A stretch of DNA of 64,000 nucleotides from Zea mays (lineage: Eukaryota > Streptophyta > Magnoliopsida > Poales > Poaceae), in contig NC_050097.1 in assembly GCF_902167145.1 (NCBI RefSeq), positions 167,554,923-167,618,922 on the forward strand, written 5' to 3'. The number at the start of each line of letters is the position of its first letter. The first letter of the stretch is position 1. The position numbers were made by a program, and so were the translations under genes. Below, one piece after another: positions 32,572 through 44,668 of the stretch. The notes beneath the pieces were generated by a model, which saw only the letters and a list, made by a program, of their open reading frames with translations, did no database searches and was not told where the DNA came from.

Positions 32572-34461
32572 GGCAACTTCTATCGCGTCGAAGTCGAAAA
32601 AGGTTAAAGTTTTGACGCGTCGACCCAGGCGCATGGAGACGGCCGACGTGCCGAAGCTAATTGAGGGGTCCGCTCCTATTTGTGAGCCAAGTCGCTCTGT
32701 GCCTATCATAGCTAGAACAAATGTGACTGAGGAGCCGGAAGTGGAGAAAACATCAGAACAGTTGAAGGCACCAAGTCCACCACACGCAACGGAATTGCCG
32801 AAGCCATCAAAGATCCCCGCATCAACTCCAAGAAAAAGGAGAATGACTAGTGTGCTGGATGCTGTAATGGAGTCTGTGAAAACATCAACTCCTGCTTCTG
32901 CCGAAGCACCTAGGACGGAAGCCAAAGTTTCAAAGAAATCTGACGAGGCCGGAATGGCGCAGACTATTTTTGAAGCTGGACAATCAGTTCCTGCCAAAGC
33001 AAGATCTTCGGAAATCGCACCGATAATCCTGGAAAAAGAGGGTGCCTCTGAGAAATCCAAATCTCCTGGTCCTGGAGCACCTACCAAAGAGCTGTAATTT
33101 ATTGTGCGGTATGCTTCGGGGAAGCAATTATCAGAAAAGCAAATTGTCGAAGTATGCAAAAATCTAAAGTACCCCCGAGGGTCCTTGGTGTATGGTGGCG
33201 ATGACGAAGATGTTTTCCTTTATTGTCTGCCAGACAATAGAGCGATAAATGTCTGCCGAGAAATGGCGAACAATTTAGGCTATCCGAAGCTTGAGCTCGA
33301 CTTATCTGCGATGTCGAAGGATCAGCTTGCAGATAGCCTTGCTTACAACAGCCTAAAGGTGTGTATGTTTTTTGGTTTATCATTCTATAATGAAATTTCT
33401 ATGGTTTTACATACCCTCATTTCATGCTCATTTGTCGCTTTTTAGGGCTTGATTTTAAGCAAGGCTTTAAAAGCTCAAAAAGATGCAGAGGATGAGAGAT
33501 GCAAAATAGCCCTTGGGAACCTTCGTGCAGAAGTCATAACTTTGAGAAATGAGGCTCTTGAGAAGGATAAGATATTACTTTCCTTAGTGGAGAAGCTAAA
33601 GTCTAGCGAGGCTAATCTTGTTGCGCAAGCCGAAGCCCATAGAGCCGAAGTGGAGGAGCTGAAAAAGAAAGTTGTTGTAGCTGCTGAGAAATTTGAAGTC
33701 AAAGCAGTGAAGCATAAAATTTGCGAGATCGAAAGGTCTAGAGCTCAAAAGAACTGTGATGAACTTCGGGATTCAAAAGAGAAATGCTATGAATTATCCT
33801 TGGAATGCGCCAAAAAATTGAAGGACAACTTTTCTAGAGTTGGGGCATATTCTTCTGAACAAAAATTCATCCGTGGCGACCCTGATGGAGTCGTCCAGTG
33901 GATCGACGGAGAAGTCAAAGCCTTTGATGAAATTTTAAGTGACCGAGGAGACTTCTGCGCCTTCGCTGGTGCACGGGGGCCCATGTCGATCTTAGAAAAA
34001 GCTAGCTGCGAACATGCTAAGGCTGTAGCTCAGCCAGGATTTGTTTTCTCAACGGATGACATAAAAAACCCTTCGGCCGAAGCTTCTAGGCGGGAGATTT
34101 TACTCCGAGGTGTGGATGAAGGGTGGTCGTGCGATAGCTGATGAAGCAATTAGAAAAAATGAAAAAGAATCTCATGACGCCCAAGAAGAAGCCAAATGAG
34201 CTGAAGCAGCTGCCGAGCGTGCAAGGCTTATAGGTACTTCTACCGGGTTTTAATCTTCGGAAATCGTTTTTAGCTTCGGAGTTAACAAATATTTTTTTTA
34301 ATGTAGCTGAACTTTCACCTCCCCCGAAGCCATATAACCCCGAAGCTGACCCGACCATGAAGGAAGCGCTAGATATAATAAGAATTGCTAATGAAGCTGT
34401 TGACGAAGTTGTCGACAGGCTACTAAATGAAGCCGCTGAAAAAGTATTGAAAGAAGACTAG
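32572..34461 (+). pseudogene. Second Tat antisense gene, 3' two-thirds
   Basis: The end of exon 1 (linker with KSKKVKVLTRRPRRMET, then GDDEDVFLYCLPDNRAINVC) joins exon 2 across a phase-0 GT-AG intron at 33359-33445. The splice gives SLK then GLILSKALK. Exon 2 is a long Ala/Glu/Lys coiled coil followed by the helical domain (DGEVKAFDEILSDRGDFC). A 73-nt intron (34234-34306, phase 1) precedes exon 3 (AELSPPPKPYNPEADP), which ends EKVLKED and TAG at 34459-34461. A stop follows RHASGK-type sequence in the linker (about 33097), and there is a frameshift near 34090-34140. The N-terminal domain is missing, cut by the LTR ending at 32571. Downstream, the flank is cut by the LTR at 34477. Confidence 0.75.
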
Positions 34462-36657
34462 ATCTTTGTATACTTGTGTAAACCCTGGAATCTAGCTCCT
34501 AAAACCGTAGTCACTTGAGAAATAATAAAGGAGTCATTTTAATTATGGATCTTATCAAAAGAGGCATATTTCCTTTAAATAATTTTTAGGAGATTATATA
34601 AAAAGACCCTTATATGAGTAATGTATTTATAAATACTTTCTTGAAGCATCTAAATTAACATATGTTATATACTATAAATTACTTTAAAAAAATACAATGT
34701 GGAGTACACAAGTGACATATTCAAAAGCATTATCATAAATAAAATAATAAATAGATTAATAAAAGTATATTCATGCATTCTTGTTGAAGTTTTGATTGTG
34801 CATTTATTTGGAATTAGAAAACTGAAAACCCAGATTTAAAATTCAATTTAAACCATATTCAAATTTGAAAGAAATAGAAAACTGAAAATGAGAATAAGGA
34901 AAAGAATTGGCGAACGGGCCAAATGGGCCGAATTCTCACCTGCCAGCCTAGTTTTCTTCCCTTTTTGGCCCACTAACTCCACCACTGCGTGGTTGTGGCG
35001 CTACTGGTGCGCGGGCCCACTGCCCAGTCTCAAGTGGCGCGCTCTGGTGCCTATTCTAGATGTCATGTGGGACTCAGCCCCTACCCACCGTCGCGTTTCT
35101 ATGGAGGACATGTGGCCCCCAGGCGTCAGGTCTATCCCCAACCCCCAGGTCGGTAGCAACTAAAGACCGAGTTCTTTTCCCCTCGGTGTGCAACAGAATC
35201 GTGTGGTGGTCGATGGGCTTCTACCGCGGTCTTCGCAGGCCACGCGCTAGGGTCCCGCTGGATGCGCCGGCTTCTGCGTAGCCACCATCGAAGGTCCAAC
35301 TACCTCCGCACATAAACAGTTGCGCCACCACACTCCCAGAATTTCTCCCCCACAGCAGTACTAGGTGCAGAGAACCCCCTTCCTCCACTCGACGTCCAGC
35401 CATGGCGCACGTCACACAAGTCTACTTCATGTTCGAGCTCCTCCATGGACGCAGGGATCTTCCGCGGTTCAGGGAGTTTTATGGCCGAAGGCTTCTGCTG
35501 TGTCACCACGGGTCAAACAGCGAGGGAAAACGCAGAGAGAGAGAGAGAGGAGGGAGATGGAGCCGGATGTCGCTGCCGCGTCCCACACGGAGAGATCCAG
35601 AAGAAGATGGAGCTTCGGTGCCGCTAGTGTCGTGGGCCGCGCCGTGCGGGAGCGGGAACTGCTTTGCCATGGCCGAGGAACTTCACCGGGCCGCCGCAAC
35701 CGCGCTCTGCACCGCCGCCAGGGAGCTTCGCGTGTAGGGAAGCACTCGCCAAAACATCAGCAGCCACACGCCGAGCTGTGCGCGGTGGTCTGGGCAACCG
35801 CGGGGAGGAGTCGTCCGGGCTCTGGACGCGCGTGGTGGCTGCGGCGCTCCCCGTACCGTAGGCGTCCTTTGCGGCATCAAGTTAGGGCTCCGGGACTCGC
35901 CTCGAAGGAACTCCGTCGCGCAGTCATTCTCTGGGGAGCTGCCTCCAATTGCTGGTATGCGCATGTCCCAATTGTACACTGCCCTTCCACGTTATGCATA
36001 GGATTGTTTGCACCTCAAATTCGTACACTGTGCGCCAGTGGGGGGAAAATGGCACTCCGGTGCTCGATTGGGCGACACTCCGGTGAGGAACCTCTGTAGA
36101 CTCTGGGCGGCACCGCCATAACAGGTTCATGTGGAGAAGATGAGCCTAACACCGTCGATCCCGTGTTGGACGACCATGATCGAGTGTAGCGTACCGATTA
36201 GTGTAGAATAGATCTTCGCCGTTGGATGGAAATCGAGCGAGCGAGGAACCATGCGTTGTGTACCGCGGATCCTGGATCCAACGACCAGGGTCGTGTACAC
36301 GTAAAATCTAACCTAGGTCTAATCTGGCGCACAAGTTCTAGATTCGACGGCCTAGATCGCCAGGTACCCTTCCAGCCAACACTAGTTGCAAAAGAGCCCT
36401 CGGGGTTCTGAAAAATAAACCTACCGTCCACTCGGGCGCTCTCTGAGTCCTAAGAAGTTTTATAGCAAACCCCCTTGCATTTCTCTGTTTTTATGCACGC
36501 AGTCCAAGAAGCAGTAAAAAGGATAAATAATTAAGGAAAATGATTTTTAGTATGAACAGAATTGCAGAAACTTGTATAATTCCTAGAAAATTCCTTTGAA
36601 GTCCAAATTGAACCATTCCAGTTTCTATAATTTTGTATTAATATTGTTTAATACTTC

Positions 36658-37331
36658 TGTTGGGGACTTGTTCTCAAATGCTATGAATTAAGAACAAGGC
36701 AACACAAAAAGAGATTAATGGTTAATATCCTTCGTCATTCGAAGCATTATTTCCCTTAGGATATAACGATCTTCGGACGAAGGTTATGAAGGACGTACCT
36801 TCATCATCATAGTACATGTTAATGAAAGACGAAGCATATGAAACATGAGAAATAATATGAATAATCATATGACATTATTAATATATCTTTATTATATCAT
36901 CATGAATAAATAAGAACAACACCGGATTACATTTGTACCTTTGTCTTGACAGAAGGTGAAAAGTCCAAGTGTGACGCACAAGTGAGTACAAGTCAGCGTG
37001 AACAGTACGCGGGTACAGTTCATCTATTTATAGGCACAGGGCGCAACCTATGTAAAATTACATTCATGCCCTTTATGTTTACTATTGGCTTAATGACAAT
37101 CCACTGAGGACTAGATGGCCTTTTCCCCTTTAAGTCGGTTTCTCTTTCTGCCATTGAGCCAAAGCACCCTTGCGCGTAGCTTCGGAACCGCATAAACCTT
37201 CGTCTGCATCATGCTTTCCATATCGTGTATAGTTTTATTCCGAGTCCGAAGGTACCTGTATATATGTTACACTTGGGAAACATTGTTAAATCATGTTTTT
37301 GAGGACCTTCAGAAGACGAAGGCCCCTCACA
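36658..37331 (-). repeat. Tat3 3' LTR
   Basis: 674 bp, TGTTGGGGACTTGTTC to AAGGCCCCTCACA. Its first roughly 30 bases match the Tat1 LTR; the rest is related but diverged. The polypurine tract expected just inside it is not recognisable. Confidence 0.88.
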
Positions 37332-37385
37332 GAATTAATTTGTTATAATAACGAATTCAGACTGCGACATGAACAAAGGCCTTAA

Positions 37386-37413
37386 GCCGAAGGTCCGAAA
37401 AAACACCTTCCCT
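37386..37413 (+). repeat. Upstream bracketing motif, Tat3
   Basis: GCCGAAGGTCCG then AAAAAACACCTTCCCT, the same as the motif upstream of the Tat1 antisense gene at 7491-7517. Confidence 0.65.
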
Positions 37414-37470
37414 TTGCTAGAATAGCAATAGTCAATGACAAATGGGGCCCTCCAAGTTGTAACGCACTGG

Positions 37471-37480
37471 GCATATAAAT
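37471..37480 (+). promoter_or_regulatory. TATA box of the Tat3 antisense gene
   Basis: GCATATAAAT followed by ATG-containing leader sequence. The first in-frame ATG downstream in the conserved frame is at 37642. An earlier ATG at 37435 lies upstream of the box and is not a likely start. Confidence 0.5.
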
Positions 37481-37641
37481 ATGAATCCACGCCGGCAGCA
37501 TTCTACACGCCATCTCTGCCATTTGCAATATTTTCTCAAACTTTTAGTTCTTGCTCACTAGCTCTCGCTAGATTTTCAATCTTTTTGAGCTTCGGCTTAA
37601 AGACGCGTTTTCACCATGTCTGGAGAAAAATTACTGAGGAG

Positions 37642-40600
37642 ATGAAGATGACTACGGAAACAAAGGTAGCTGAAGAGACAAAGTTGTTTGAAGGAAGAAA
37701 AGCCGCGAATCCTTATATTGCTGGATTCATTGAGTCCATGGCAAAAACAAACACAGAAAAGATTACTAAAGAGATACTGGAAGGTTTGTATGAAGATACT
37801 CGTGACAGCGATATCTATGACATGGAAAGTGGGGATGAAGACTCTGAGGATCGACCGTGGCCCCCAAACCATACTATCTTCAGAAAATCAACTATCAAGC
37901 AAAGTCATATTGATGCCATGAGAGGGAGATATTTTCGCGACATGTCTATTATCAGAGTTGGAGGAGACAACACTACCCGTGCTCTGGAGGAAAACAAAGT
38001 TGTTATCTACCGAAGCTTTTTTAAGGCTAGTCTTCGGTTCCCTTTAAGCAAGTTTGTTGTTGAAGTGCTGAAGATATTCCAGGTATTCCTTCATCAGATC
38101 ACCCCCGAAGCTATAATGAGGATGGGGATTTTTGTTTGGGCAGTAAGGAGTCAAGGGCTAGAGCCAAGCGCGAAGTGCTTCTGTAGTATGCACTAACTTT
38201 TGTATGAGACGAAGGCCATTGGTAAAGAACAGTACCACAACAACTTCGGTTGTTATGGATTTATCGCTCGCCCCAACGCAAGCCACCCGGTGCCAACATT
38301 TCAGAAGAGATGGCCCGGAGCCTGGATGGAAGAATGGTTTTATATGAAGAATGATTTAAAGGCAAGGGAAGATATTAAAGAAATCATCCAGCGCCCCATC
38401 TGGTCCCGCTTCGGCCTGCGAAGGCCGAAGGTGGAAATTGATGACGCTGTTGAAGCGTGTCAGAGGGCTTTCATCACTGTTTGCTCCTTCATTGGAACAA
38501 GAGATTTGATTCAAGAACATATAGCCTTCAGGGTATAGCCGTTTGTGGAAAGCTGGGAAATACCGAAGGAGACCATCACTGATTCCGGTGAGGGTAATTT
38601 AGTCCGATTGAAGTATACCTTTAGGTTTGGAGATAAGTTTGATGAGCCAAATGATGACTGGCTGAAGTGCATTGAAGCTACTAGCGATGAGCTACTTGGG
38701 GCATATTCCAAGGCCGAGGACAATGCCTTGTCCGCAGCTTTCGGGGGTCGGAATAAGAAAAGATTGAACAGGGTATTTGATGTTATTGGCTTCGTATACC
38801 CTGACTATTGCTACCCGCTGCGAGGGCAAGGGATAAAGAGAAAGATTGCTGCTTTGGGAAAGATTGCTGCTTCGGCCATCACAGTTGAGCCGAAGGGCAA
38901 GAAGATGAAGGTTCTGACTCACCGACCGCGTTATATTGAACCAGCCGTGATACCTGAATTTGGCGTAGGTACTTCTTCAGCTGCCAAAGCAAAAGAAATT
39001 GTTCCAATTATACAGAGCACTGTAGAGCCGAGTGTAGTACCGAAGATAACTACAGTTGGGCCAGCCAAGACTGAAGATAATAAGGCCAAAGAGCCAGAGG
39101 TGGAAAGAGTGACAAAATGCCAGAAATCATGAGTCCACCGGGAGCGGCAGGTTTGCCGAAGGTGCAAAAAACTTCTGCCGCAACTCCCAAGAGGAGGAGA
39201 ATGACTAACGTGCTAGATGCTGTACTGGAGACTACAAAGGTGCTAAGCCCTGCTCCTGCAAAGAAAGTCGCTCCAACTGAAGCCAAATCGCAGGCCAAAA
39301 CCAAAACTAGGCAAGCAGAAGCCGAAGCTGGGCCTTCAGTGCCCACCGAGATAGAGCCTGCCACACCTGAAGAAAAGGCAACAGAGCAAATTGCTCCAGA
39401 AAAGATCGAGACTCCTGCCCTCGAAGCTTTAATCGAAAATGCTGACTACATCTTTCGACACGCTTCGGGGAAGAAATTTTGGAAGCCAGGCACTATGCGT
39501 GAAGTTAAAATATCCGAAGGGTGCCTTGGTTTTTAATGGGAGTAGTGAAGATGATTTCTTATACTGTCTCTCGGACAACAAAGAAATATCCGTTTGCTGA
39601 GAGATAGGTAGAAGCATCGGATTCCCGAAGCTAGAAGACAACCTTTCAATTCTGTCAAAGGATGATCTTGCTGATAGCCTAGCATACAACAACATAAATG
39701 TATAGAAGTTAACTTTGAATTTGAAAATGAAGTATTTTATTTGCTGTACTCAATTCTATCCTCCTCTTGCAGGGCTTAATTCTTAGTAATGCCCTTAGGG
39801 CGCAGAAAATATTGAAGACGAAGGCTATACGATGGCTCTGAACAACCTTCGTTCAAAGGTGATTGAATTGAGAAACGAAGGTCTTGAAAAAGACAATCTT
39901 AATTTCTCTGGTAAACAAAGTAAAGGAAAACAAAGCTAATTTCAAAGCTCAGGCAGAAGCCTAAAAGACTGAAATTGAAGACCTTCAGAGACAACTGGCT
40001 GAAGCTAAGGAAAAATGCGCACTCGCGCAAGCTAACCAAGAAATTAACGAATATTGGAAAAATCATCTAGAGAAAAATGTTGAAAAACTTCGCACATCCA
40101 AGGAAAGGAGCTTTGAAAAATCCTTGGATTGTGTGAAGAAAATAAAAGCTAGTTTCGCCAAAGTGTGTGCCTATTCCCCTGAAGAAAACTTCATATGAGG
40201 CGACCCTGAAGGCGTTATTGAATGGATAAGTGGAGAGGCTGAGACCTTCGAAGAAATTTTAAGTGATCGCGGGGATGTTTGCGCGTTTTTTGGTGCGTGG
40301 GGAATTTCAACCATCTTGGAGAAGGCGGGATGTGATCACATCAAGACCATGGCCCAGGTCGAAGCTGCCTTCTCCGTAGATGATACGAAGGATCCTTCAG
40401 TTGAAGCAACCTTGATGGGCGGGAAATTTTACAATGATGTCTGGGTGAATGGTGGCCGAGAGATGGCCATGAAATTATAAAGAAAAGTGAAAAAGATACC
40501 CATGACGCCCGAGCAGAAGCAAGGCAAGCTGAAGAAGTTGCAGAGCGCGAAAAACGTATAGGTATTGCTTTTTGGCTTTTATCTTCGGCATTTGTTTTTG

Positions 40601-40788
40601 TGGCTTCGGACTAATTAACTTTACCTACTTCAGCTGAATTATCTCCACCGCCGGAACCGTTTGATCCCCTAGCAGATCCAGAAATGAAGGAAGCACTGGA
40701 CATTATAAATATGGCTGAATCCATTGTTGATGAAGTTGTTAACAAATTACTGCATGAAGTTGCAGAGAAAGTCCTTAAAGAGGAATAG
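37642..40788 (+). pseudogene. Tat3 antisense gene, full length but broken
   Basis: It has the same architecture as the Tat1 gene. The N-terminal domain (KASLRFPLSKFVVEVLKIF, HQITPEAIMRMGIFVWAVR) is interrupted by in-frame stops at 38194-38196 and 38536-38538. A Lys-rich linker, a frameshift near 39120 and a further shift near 39520 follow. Intron 1 is at 39700-39772 (73 nt; acceptor CTTGCAG) before GLILSNAL. The coiled-coil exon is heavily frameshifted. Intron 2 is at 40562-40633 (72 nt; donor GTATTG, acceptor TTCAG). Exon 3 reads AELSPPPEPFDPLADPEMK and ends EKVLKEE with TAG at 40786-40788. Stops and shifts show that coding function is lost although the splice sites persist. Confidence 0.8.
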
Positions 40789-40963
40789 CACTTATTGTAA
40801 AAACATTTTGAGATGGTCAATGTATGAGACACTAGAATGGACATTGTACTTTTATTGTAATAAGACTGTAATATTTGATGTGTGTAGCTTTGAATCGAAT
40901 ATGTAAATTATTGTAATTCATTTCTTTACGATGCATGAAACTTTACATACATACCATTTTTGA

Positions 40964-40988
40964 GCCTTCGGCGAAAAACACCTTCCCT
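40964..40988 (+). repeat. Downstream bracketing motif, Tat3
   Basis: GCCTTCGGCG then AAAAACACCTTCCCT, about 175 bases after the antisense-gene stop, matching 10966-10991 in Tat1. Confidence 0.6.
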
Positions 40989-41288
40989 TCTTTTCATGCT
41001 TCGTAAAGAAAAAGATCCATGCTTCGTAAAAATATCCATGCTTCGCAAAGAGGGATCCCTTCTTTTGTGACAAGGCTGATGAAGCTGTATTTCCGAAGCT
41101 TACTTCGTGCCTTAGCACCTTTTCATTTTTTTCAAAGCGTTTGCCAAAGATCAGCTTCGTATTCAATTCGTGTCATCGATGCAATATGATGTATGATGTG
41201 TTGTTATGCGAAATGATGTGATGATATGATGCAAAATGATGAGGATGCCGAAGACACACACCCACACGCCCACACTAGAACACACAAA

Positions 41289-41620
41289 CTCTGCATCCCC
41301 TTAGGAACGACTTTGGAGCCTTCTTCACCGTTTATTTTTCGGTTTTCACCATTTATTTTTCGGTGTAAGTTCTGCATCCCCTAAGGAACGTCTTTTGAAC
41401 TTCTTCGCCTTATATTTCGGCGGTATAAGTTCTGCATCCCCTTAGGAACGACTTTTGAACTTCTTCGCCTTATATTTCGGCGGTATTTGGCTCTGCATTC
41501 CCTTTGGAACGACTTTTGAGCAGAAAACTTACGCTGCGCTCCCTTAGGAACGACTTTTTGTAGCTTCGGCAATTTTAGCTCTACATTCCCTTAGGAACGA
41601 TTTTTTAGCTTCGTAAATCT
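41289..41620. repeat. Degenerate tandem repeats in the Tat3 convergent spacer
   Basis: About six copies of the core CTCTGCATTCCCTTAGGAAC (with variants) lie near 41289, 41371, 41431, 41491, 41535 and 41579, spaced mostly about 60 bp. The core is the same as in the 81-bp Tat1 array. It lies between the ends of gag (minus) and the antisense gene (plus). Confidence 0.8.
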
Positions 41621-41753
41621 GTGAAGAAGATATATTCCATTCTGATAGAAGCAAAATCATTACAAGAAATTAAAAATAAATTTACATTGCTTGTTCCTTA
41701 TTAAAAAGCAAAATGGCATAGAACATAAAAGTATTTCAGAGGCAGGATATCGC

Positions 41754-43282
41754 TCAGTATATGTGCTTTGATTCTGGCACAGTACTGTTCACTGTACGAG
41801 CTTTGGATTCCTCTCTGAATTCACGTTGTTGTTGGGAGTGCTGGCGCCCTTCTGGCTGCTGGCTTCGAGAATAAGTAGGTTGTAGTGGTGGTGGCGGTGG
41901 GAGCTGAGGCCAAGAAGCCTGTGAATGACTTGCCGAAGCAACAGAAGCTGCTGGATGATTGCCCACATATTCTGGTATGTAGGGAGAGTGGTACGAAGCA
42001 GTATGTAAGACTTGCTTCGGCTGATTCTGCCGAGCTTCTGCTTCGGCAATCTCTTTTTGCTTCAGAATAGTGATCTGGCAGGTTCTTGTATTATGGCCTT
42101 TGTCCTCACCACAGAATAAGCAATAAATTTTTCTGGGCTGATCCCCATATCTTCCTCCGAAGCCCCTGCCGCCTCTGCCCCTTGGAGCTGGTGGCCTGAA
42201 GGAGCTTTGCTGCTGTCCCGAAGACTGTGAGGTGTGCTGTGGCCTCTGAAGTTGGCTTCCTTTATCGCCATTCTGACTGGAGCTGTGGATTGATCTGACA
42301 TGCCTAGGGTGGATTCTTCCTCCGAAGCCCCTAGTCATCTCAGAAAATCTGTAAGCTTCTTCCCTTCTTTGTCGAAAGTCATTGTCAGCTCGAATGTGCT
42401 CATCCATCTTCTGAAGCAGCTTCTCCAGAGTTTGGGGAGGTTTTCTAGCGAAGTATTGAGCCGTGGGTCCTAGCCGAAGACCCTTGATCATGGCCTCAAT
42501 GACAATTTCATTGGGCACTATGGGCGCTTGTTCTCTCAGTCGCAAGAACCTTCGGACATACGCCTAAAGGTATTCCTTATGGTCTTATGTGTATTGGAAC
42601 AAGGCCTGAGCTGTGACTGGCTTTGTCTGAAAGCCTTGAAAACTGGTAACCAGCATGTTCTTGAGCTTCTGCCACGACGTGATTGTCCCTGGCCGAAGGG
42701 AAGAATACCATGTCTAGGCCATGTTTCAGACTGCCATGACGAAGGACTTTGCCATGACAGCTGCGTTGCCTCCGTATGAGGATATTGTTGCCTCATAGCT
42801 CATCAAGAATTGCTTTGGGTCCGAGTGCCCATCGTACATGGGTAGCTGAGGTGGCTTATAGGTTTGTGGCCATGGGATAGCCTGCAATTCTGCTGCCAGA
42901 GGAGAAGCATCATCAAAAGCAAAGGTACCATGATTAAAATCATCGTACCATTCATCTTCGTTGAATGAGCCCTCTTGACGAAGCTCACGGTGTTGGGGCC
43001 TTCGGTCTTGATCATCTTGAGTAAGATGACGCACTTCCTCAGTAGCTTCGTCGATCTTCTTCTGAAGGTCAGCCAGCCGAGCCATCTTCTCCTTTTTCCT
43101 TTGTACCTGCTGGTGAATGATTTCTAGGTCCCTGATCTCCTGGTCCAACTCCTCCTCCTGAAGTGTTGGACTAGTGGCCTTCCTCTTTTGGCTTCTGGCC
43201 TCTCGGAGAGAGAGAGAGTGTCTTGGTTTGTGTCCAGTGGCTGCAGTGCAGCCCCTGGCATTGTTATCTTCTTCGGCGGCAT
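41754..43282 (-). pseudogene. Tat3 gag
   Basis: The likely start is ATG at 43280-43282 (MPPKKITMPG), about 60 bases inside the 5' LTR. The retrotransposon gag domain shows as PPQLPMYDGHSDPKQFLMSY and GGNAAVMAKSFVMAV. It continues after frameshifts (near 43130 and around 42540-42730) as QAPIVPNEIVIEAMIKGLRL and ARKPPQTLEKLLQKMDEHI. A CCHC zinc knuckle reads CLFCGEDKGHNTRTC. The C-terminus is Gln/Pro/Ser-rich and stops at 41754-41756. Gag would form the virus-like particle and bind element RNA. The stop directly before the tandem-repeat spacer means no pol is attached. The frameshifts make it inactive now. Confidence 0.82.
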
Positions 43283-43342
43283 GATGAAGGTTGATGCTTT
43301 GCCGAAGGTTGTGGAAGTGAGTACACCGGAGGTCAGCGCCAA

Positions 43343-44016
43343 TGTTAGGGACTTGTTCTCAAATGCTATGAATTAAGAACAAGGCAACACAAAAATAGAT
43401 TAATGGTTAATGTCCTTCGTCCTTCGTAGCATTATTTCCCTTAGGATATAACGATCTTCAGACAAAGGTTATGAAGGACGTACCTTCATCATCACAGTAC
43501 ATGTTAATGAAAGACGAAGCATATGAAACATGAGAAATAATATGAATAATCATATGACATTATTAATTTATCTTTATTATATCATCATGAATAAATAAGA
43601 ACAACATCGGATTACATTTGTACCTTCGGCTTGACAGAAGGTGAAAAGTCCAAGTGTGACGCACAAGTGAGTACAAGTCAGCGTGAACAGTACGGGGGTA
43701 TTGTTCATCTATTTATAGGCACAGGGCGTAGCCTGTGTAAAATTACATTCATGCCCTTTATGTTTACTATTGGCTTAAGGACAATCCACCAAGGACTAGA
43801 TGGCATTTTCCCCTTTAAGTCGGTTTCTCTTTCTGCCATTGAGCCGAAGCACCTTTGCGCGTAGCTTCGGAACCGCATCAACCTTCGTCTCCATCATGCT
43901 TTCCATATCGTGTATAGTTTTATTCCGAGTCCGAAGGTACCTGTATATATGTTACACTTGGGAAACATTGTTAAATCATGTTTTTGAGGACCTTCGGAAG
44001 ACGAAGGCCCCCAACA
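43343..44016 (-). repeat. Tat3 5' LTR
   Basis: 674 bp with about 29 differences from the 3' LTR. The coding-strand TATA-like TATAAATA is at 43710-43717. A primer site, TGGCGCTGACCTCCGGTG, begins one base inside the LTR end (43341 downward). Confidence 0.88.
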
Positions 44017-44021
44017 ACCTT

Positions 44022-44668
44022 GTGTCTCTGTTTTGACATGAAAACATTAATAAAATTTATTTCTTGATTAATCTTGTGCCAGGCACATAAAACCTTCGGA
44101 AATTCATATCTCACAATCTCTAACTCCGATTTGATCCGTTCAAGTTGCATTAGTCACATATAAATATTTACTATGCAATAACAATATTTATTATACCATG
44201 TCACATTATGTTATAATTAGGTCTTTATTTAACGTATGTTGGTTAGTCTTGTTAATTTGTTTATCATTATATTCTACAAAAATATGATCTATGGTCAATT
44301 TATAATTTAGATTAAAAGTTGAATTAATCCTACTACAGGTTATCTTTTCTCTGGGTTTTGTAAAATAAACATAGAACCTAATTAATCATTTAATCACATC
44401 ATCACTTGATGACCGTAACTCCGATTTTAGTGGTTCTCGAACTCGCGATCTCGTTACGACGCGTAGATTATTATTATTCAGTTTGTACTTATGTTTGGTG
44501 TGATGTTAATTTTGTCTATACCATGTCTGTTTGTATTGCTACGATGAGCAGTGCGGTCACAAGGATCCGAAGAATCACCCTGGTAACTGGAATCTCAAGT
44601 GTCAGGCAAGTTATGCCCTTGATCCACTTTTGTTACCCAATAATATTCTTTATTATCACTATTTAATG
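44022..44668 (+). other. Middle block of the large Del-type solo LTR
   Basis: AT-rich LTR sequence between Tat3 and Tat2. It includes a short coding-like segment near 44530-44610 (CYDEQCGHKDPKNHPGNWN), comparable in position and style to 28592-28660 in the Tekay-type LTR. There is no other content. Confidence 0.6.

Larger units (their letters stand above)
36658..44016 (-). mobile_element. Tat3: Tat-clade element with gag and antisense gene but no pol
   Basis: Two 674-bp LTRs (36658-37331 and 43343-44016) bound a 6.0-kb interior. On the minus strand gag follows the 5' LTR and its stop is directly followed by the tandem-repeat spacer. Protease, RT, RNase H and integrase are all absent. The plus-strand antisense gene fills the rest. 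The LTRs differ at about 29 sites (4.3%), roughly 1.7 My at 1.3e-8 per site per year. The flanking pentamers (ACTTC at 36653, ACCTT at 44017) match poorly, so the TSD is uncertain. Confidence 0.85.

Noticed and set aside
35365..36099. A 244-codon plus-strand frame
   Set aside because: It lies inside the Del-type solo LTR, overlaps several other frames in a GC-rich stretch and has no recognisable motif.
37435..37641. Upstream extension of the Tat3 antisense frame from the ATG at 37435
   Set aside because: That ATG lies upstream of the conserved TATA box at 37471, and the extension has no counterpart in Tat1; the start at 37642 is preferred.
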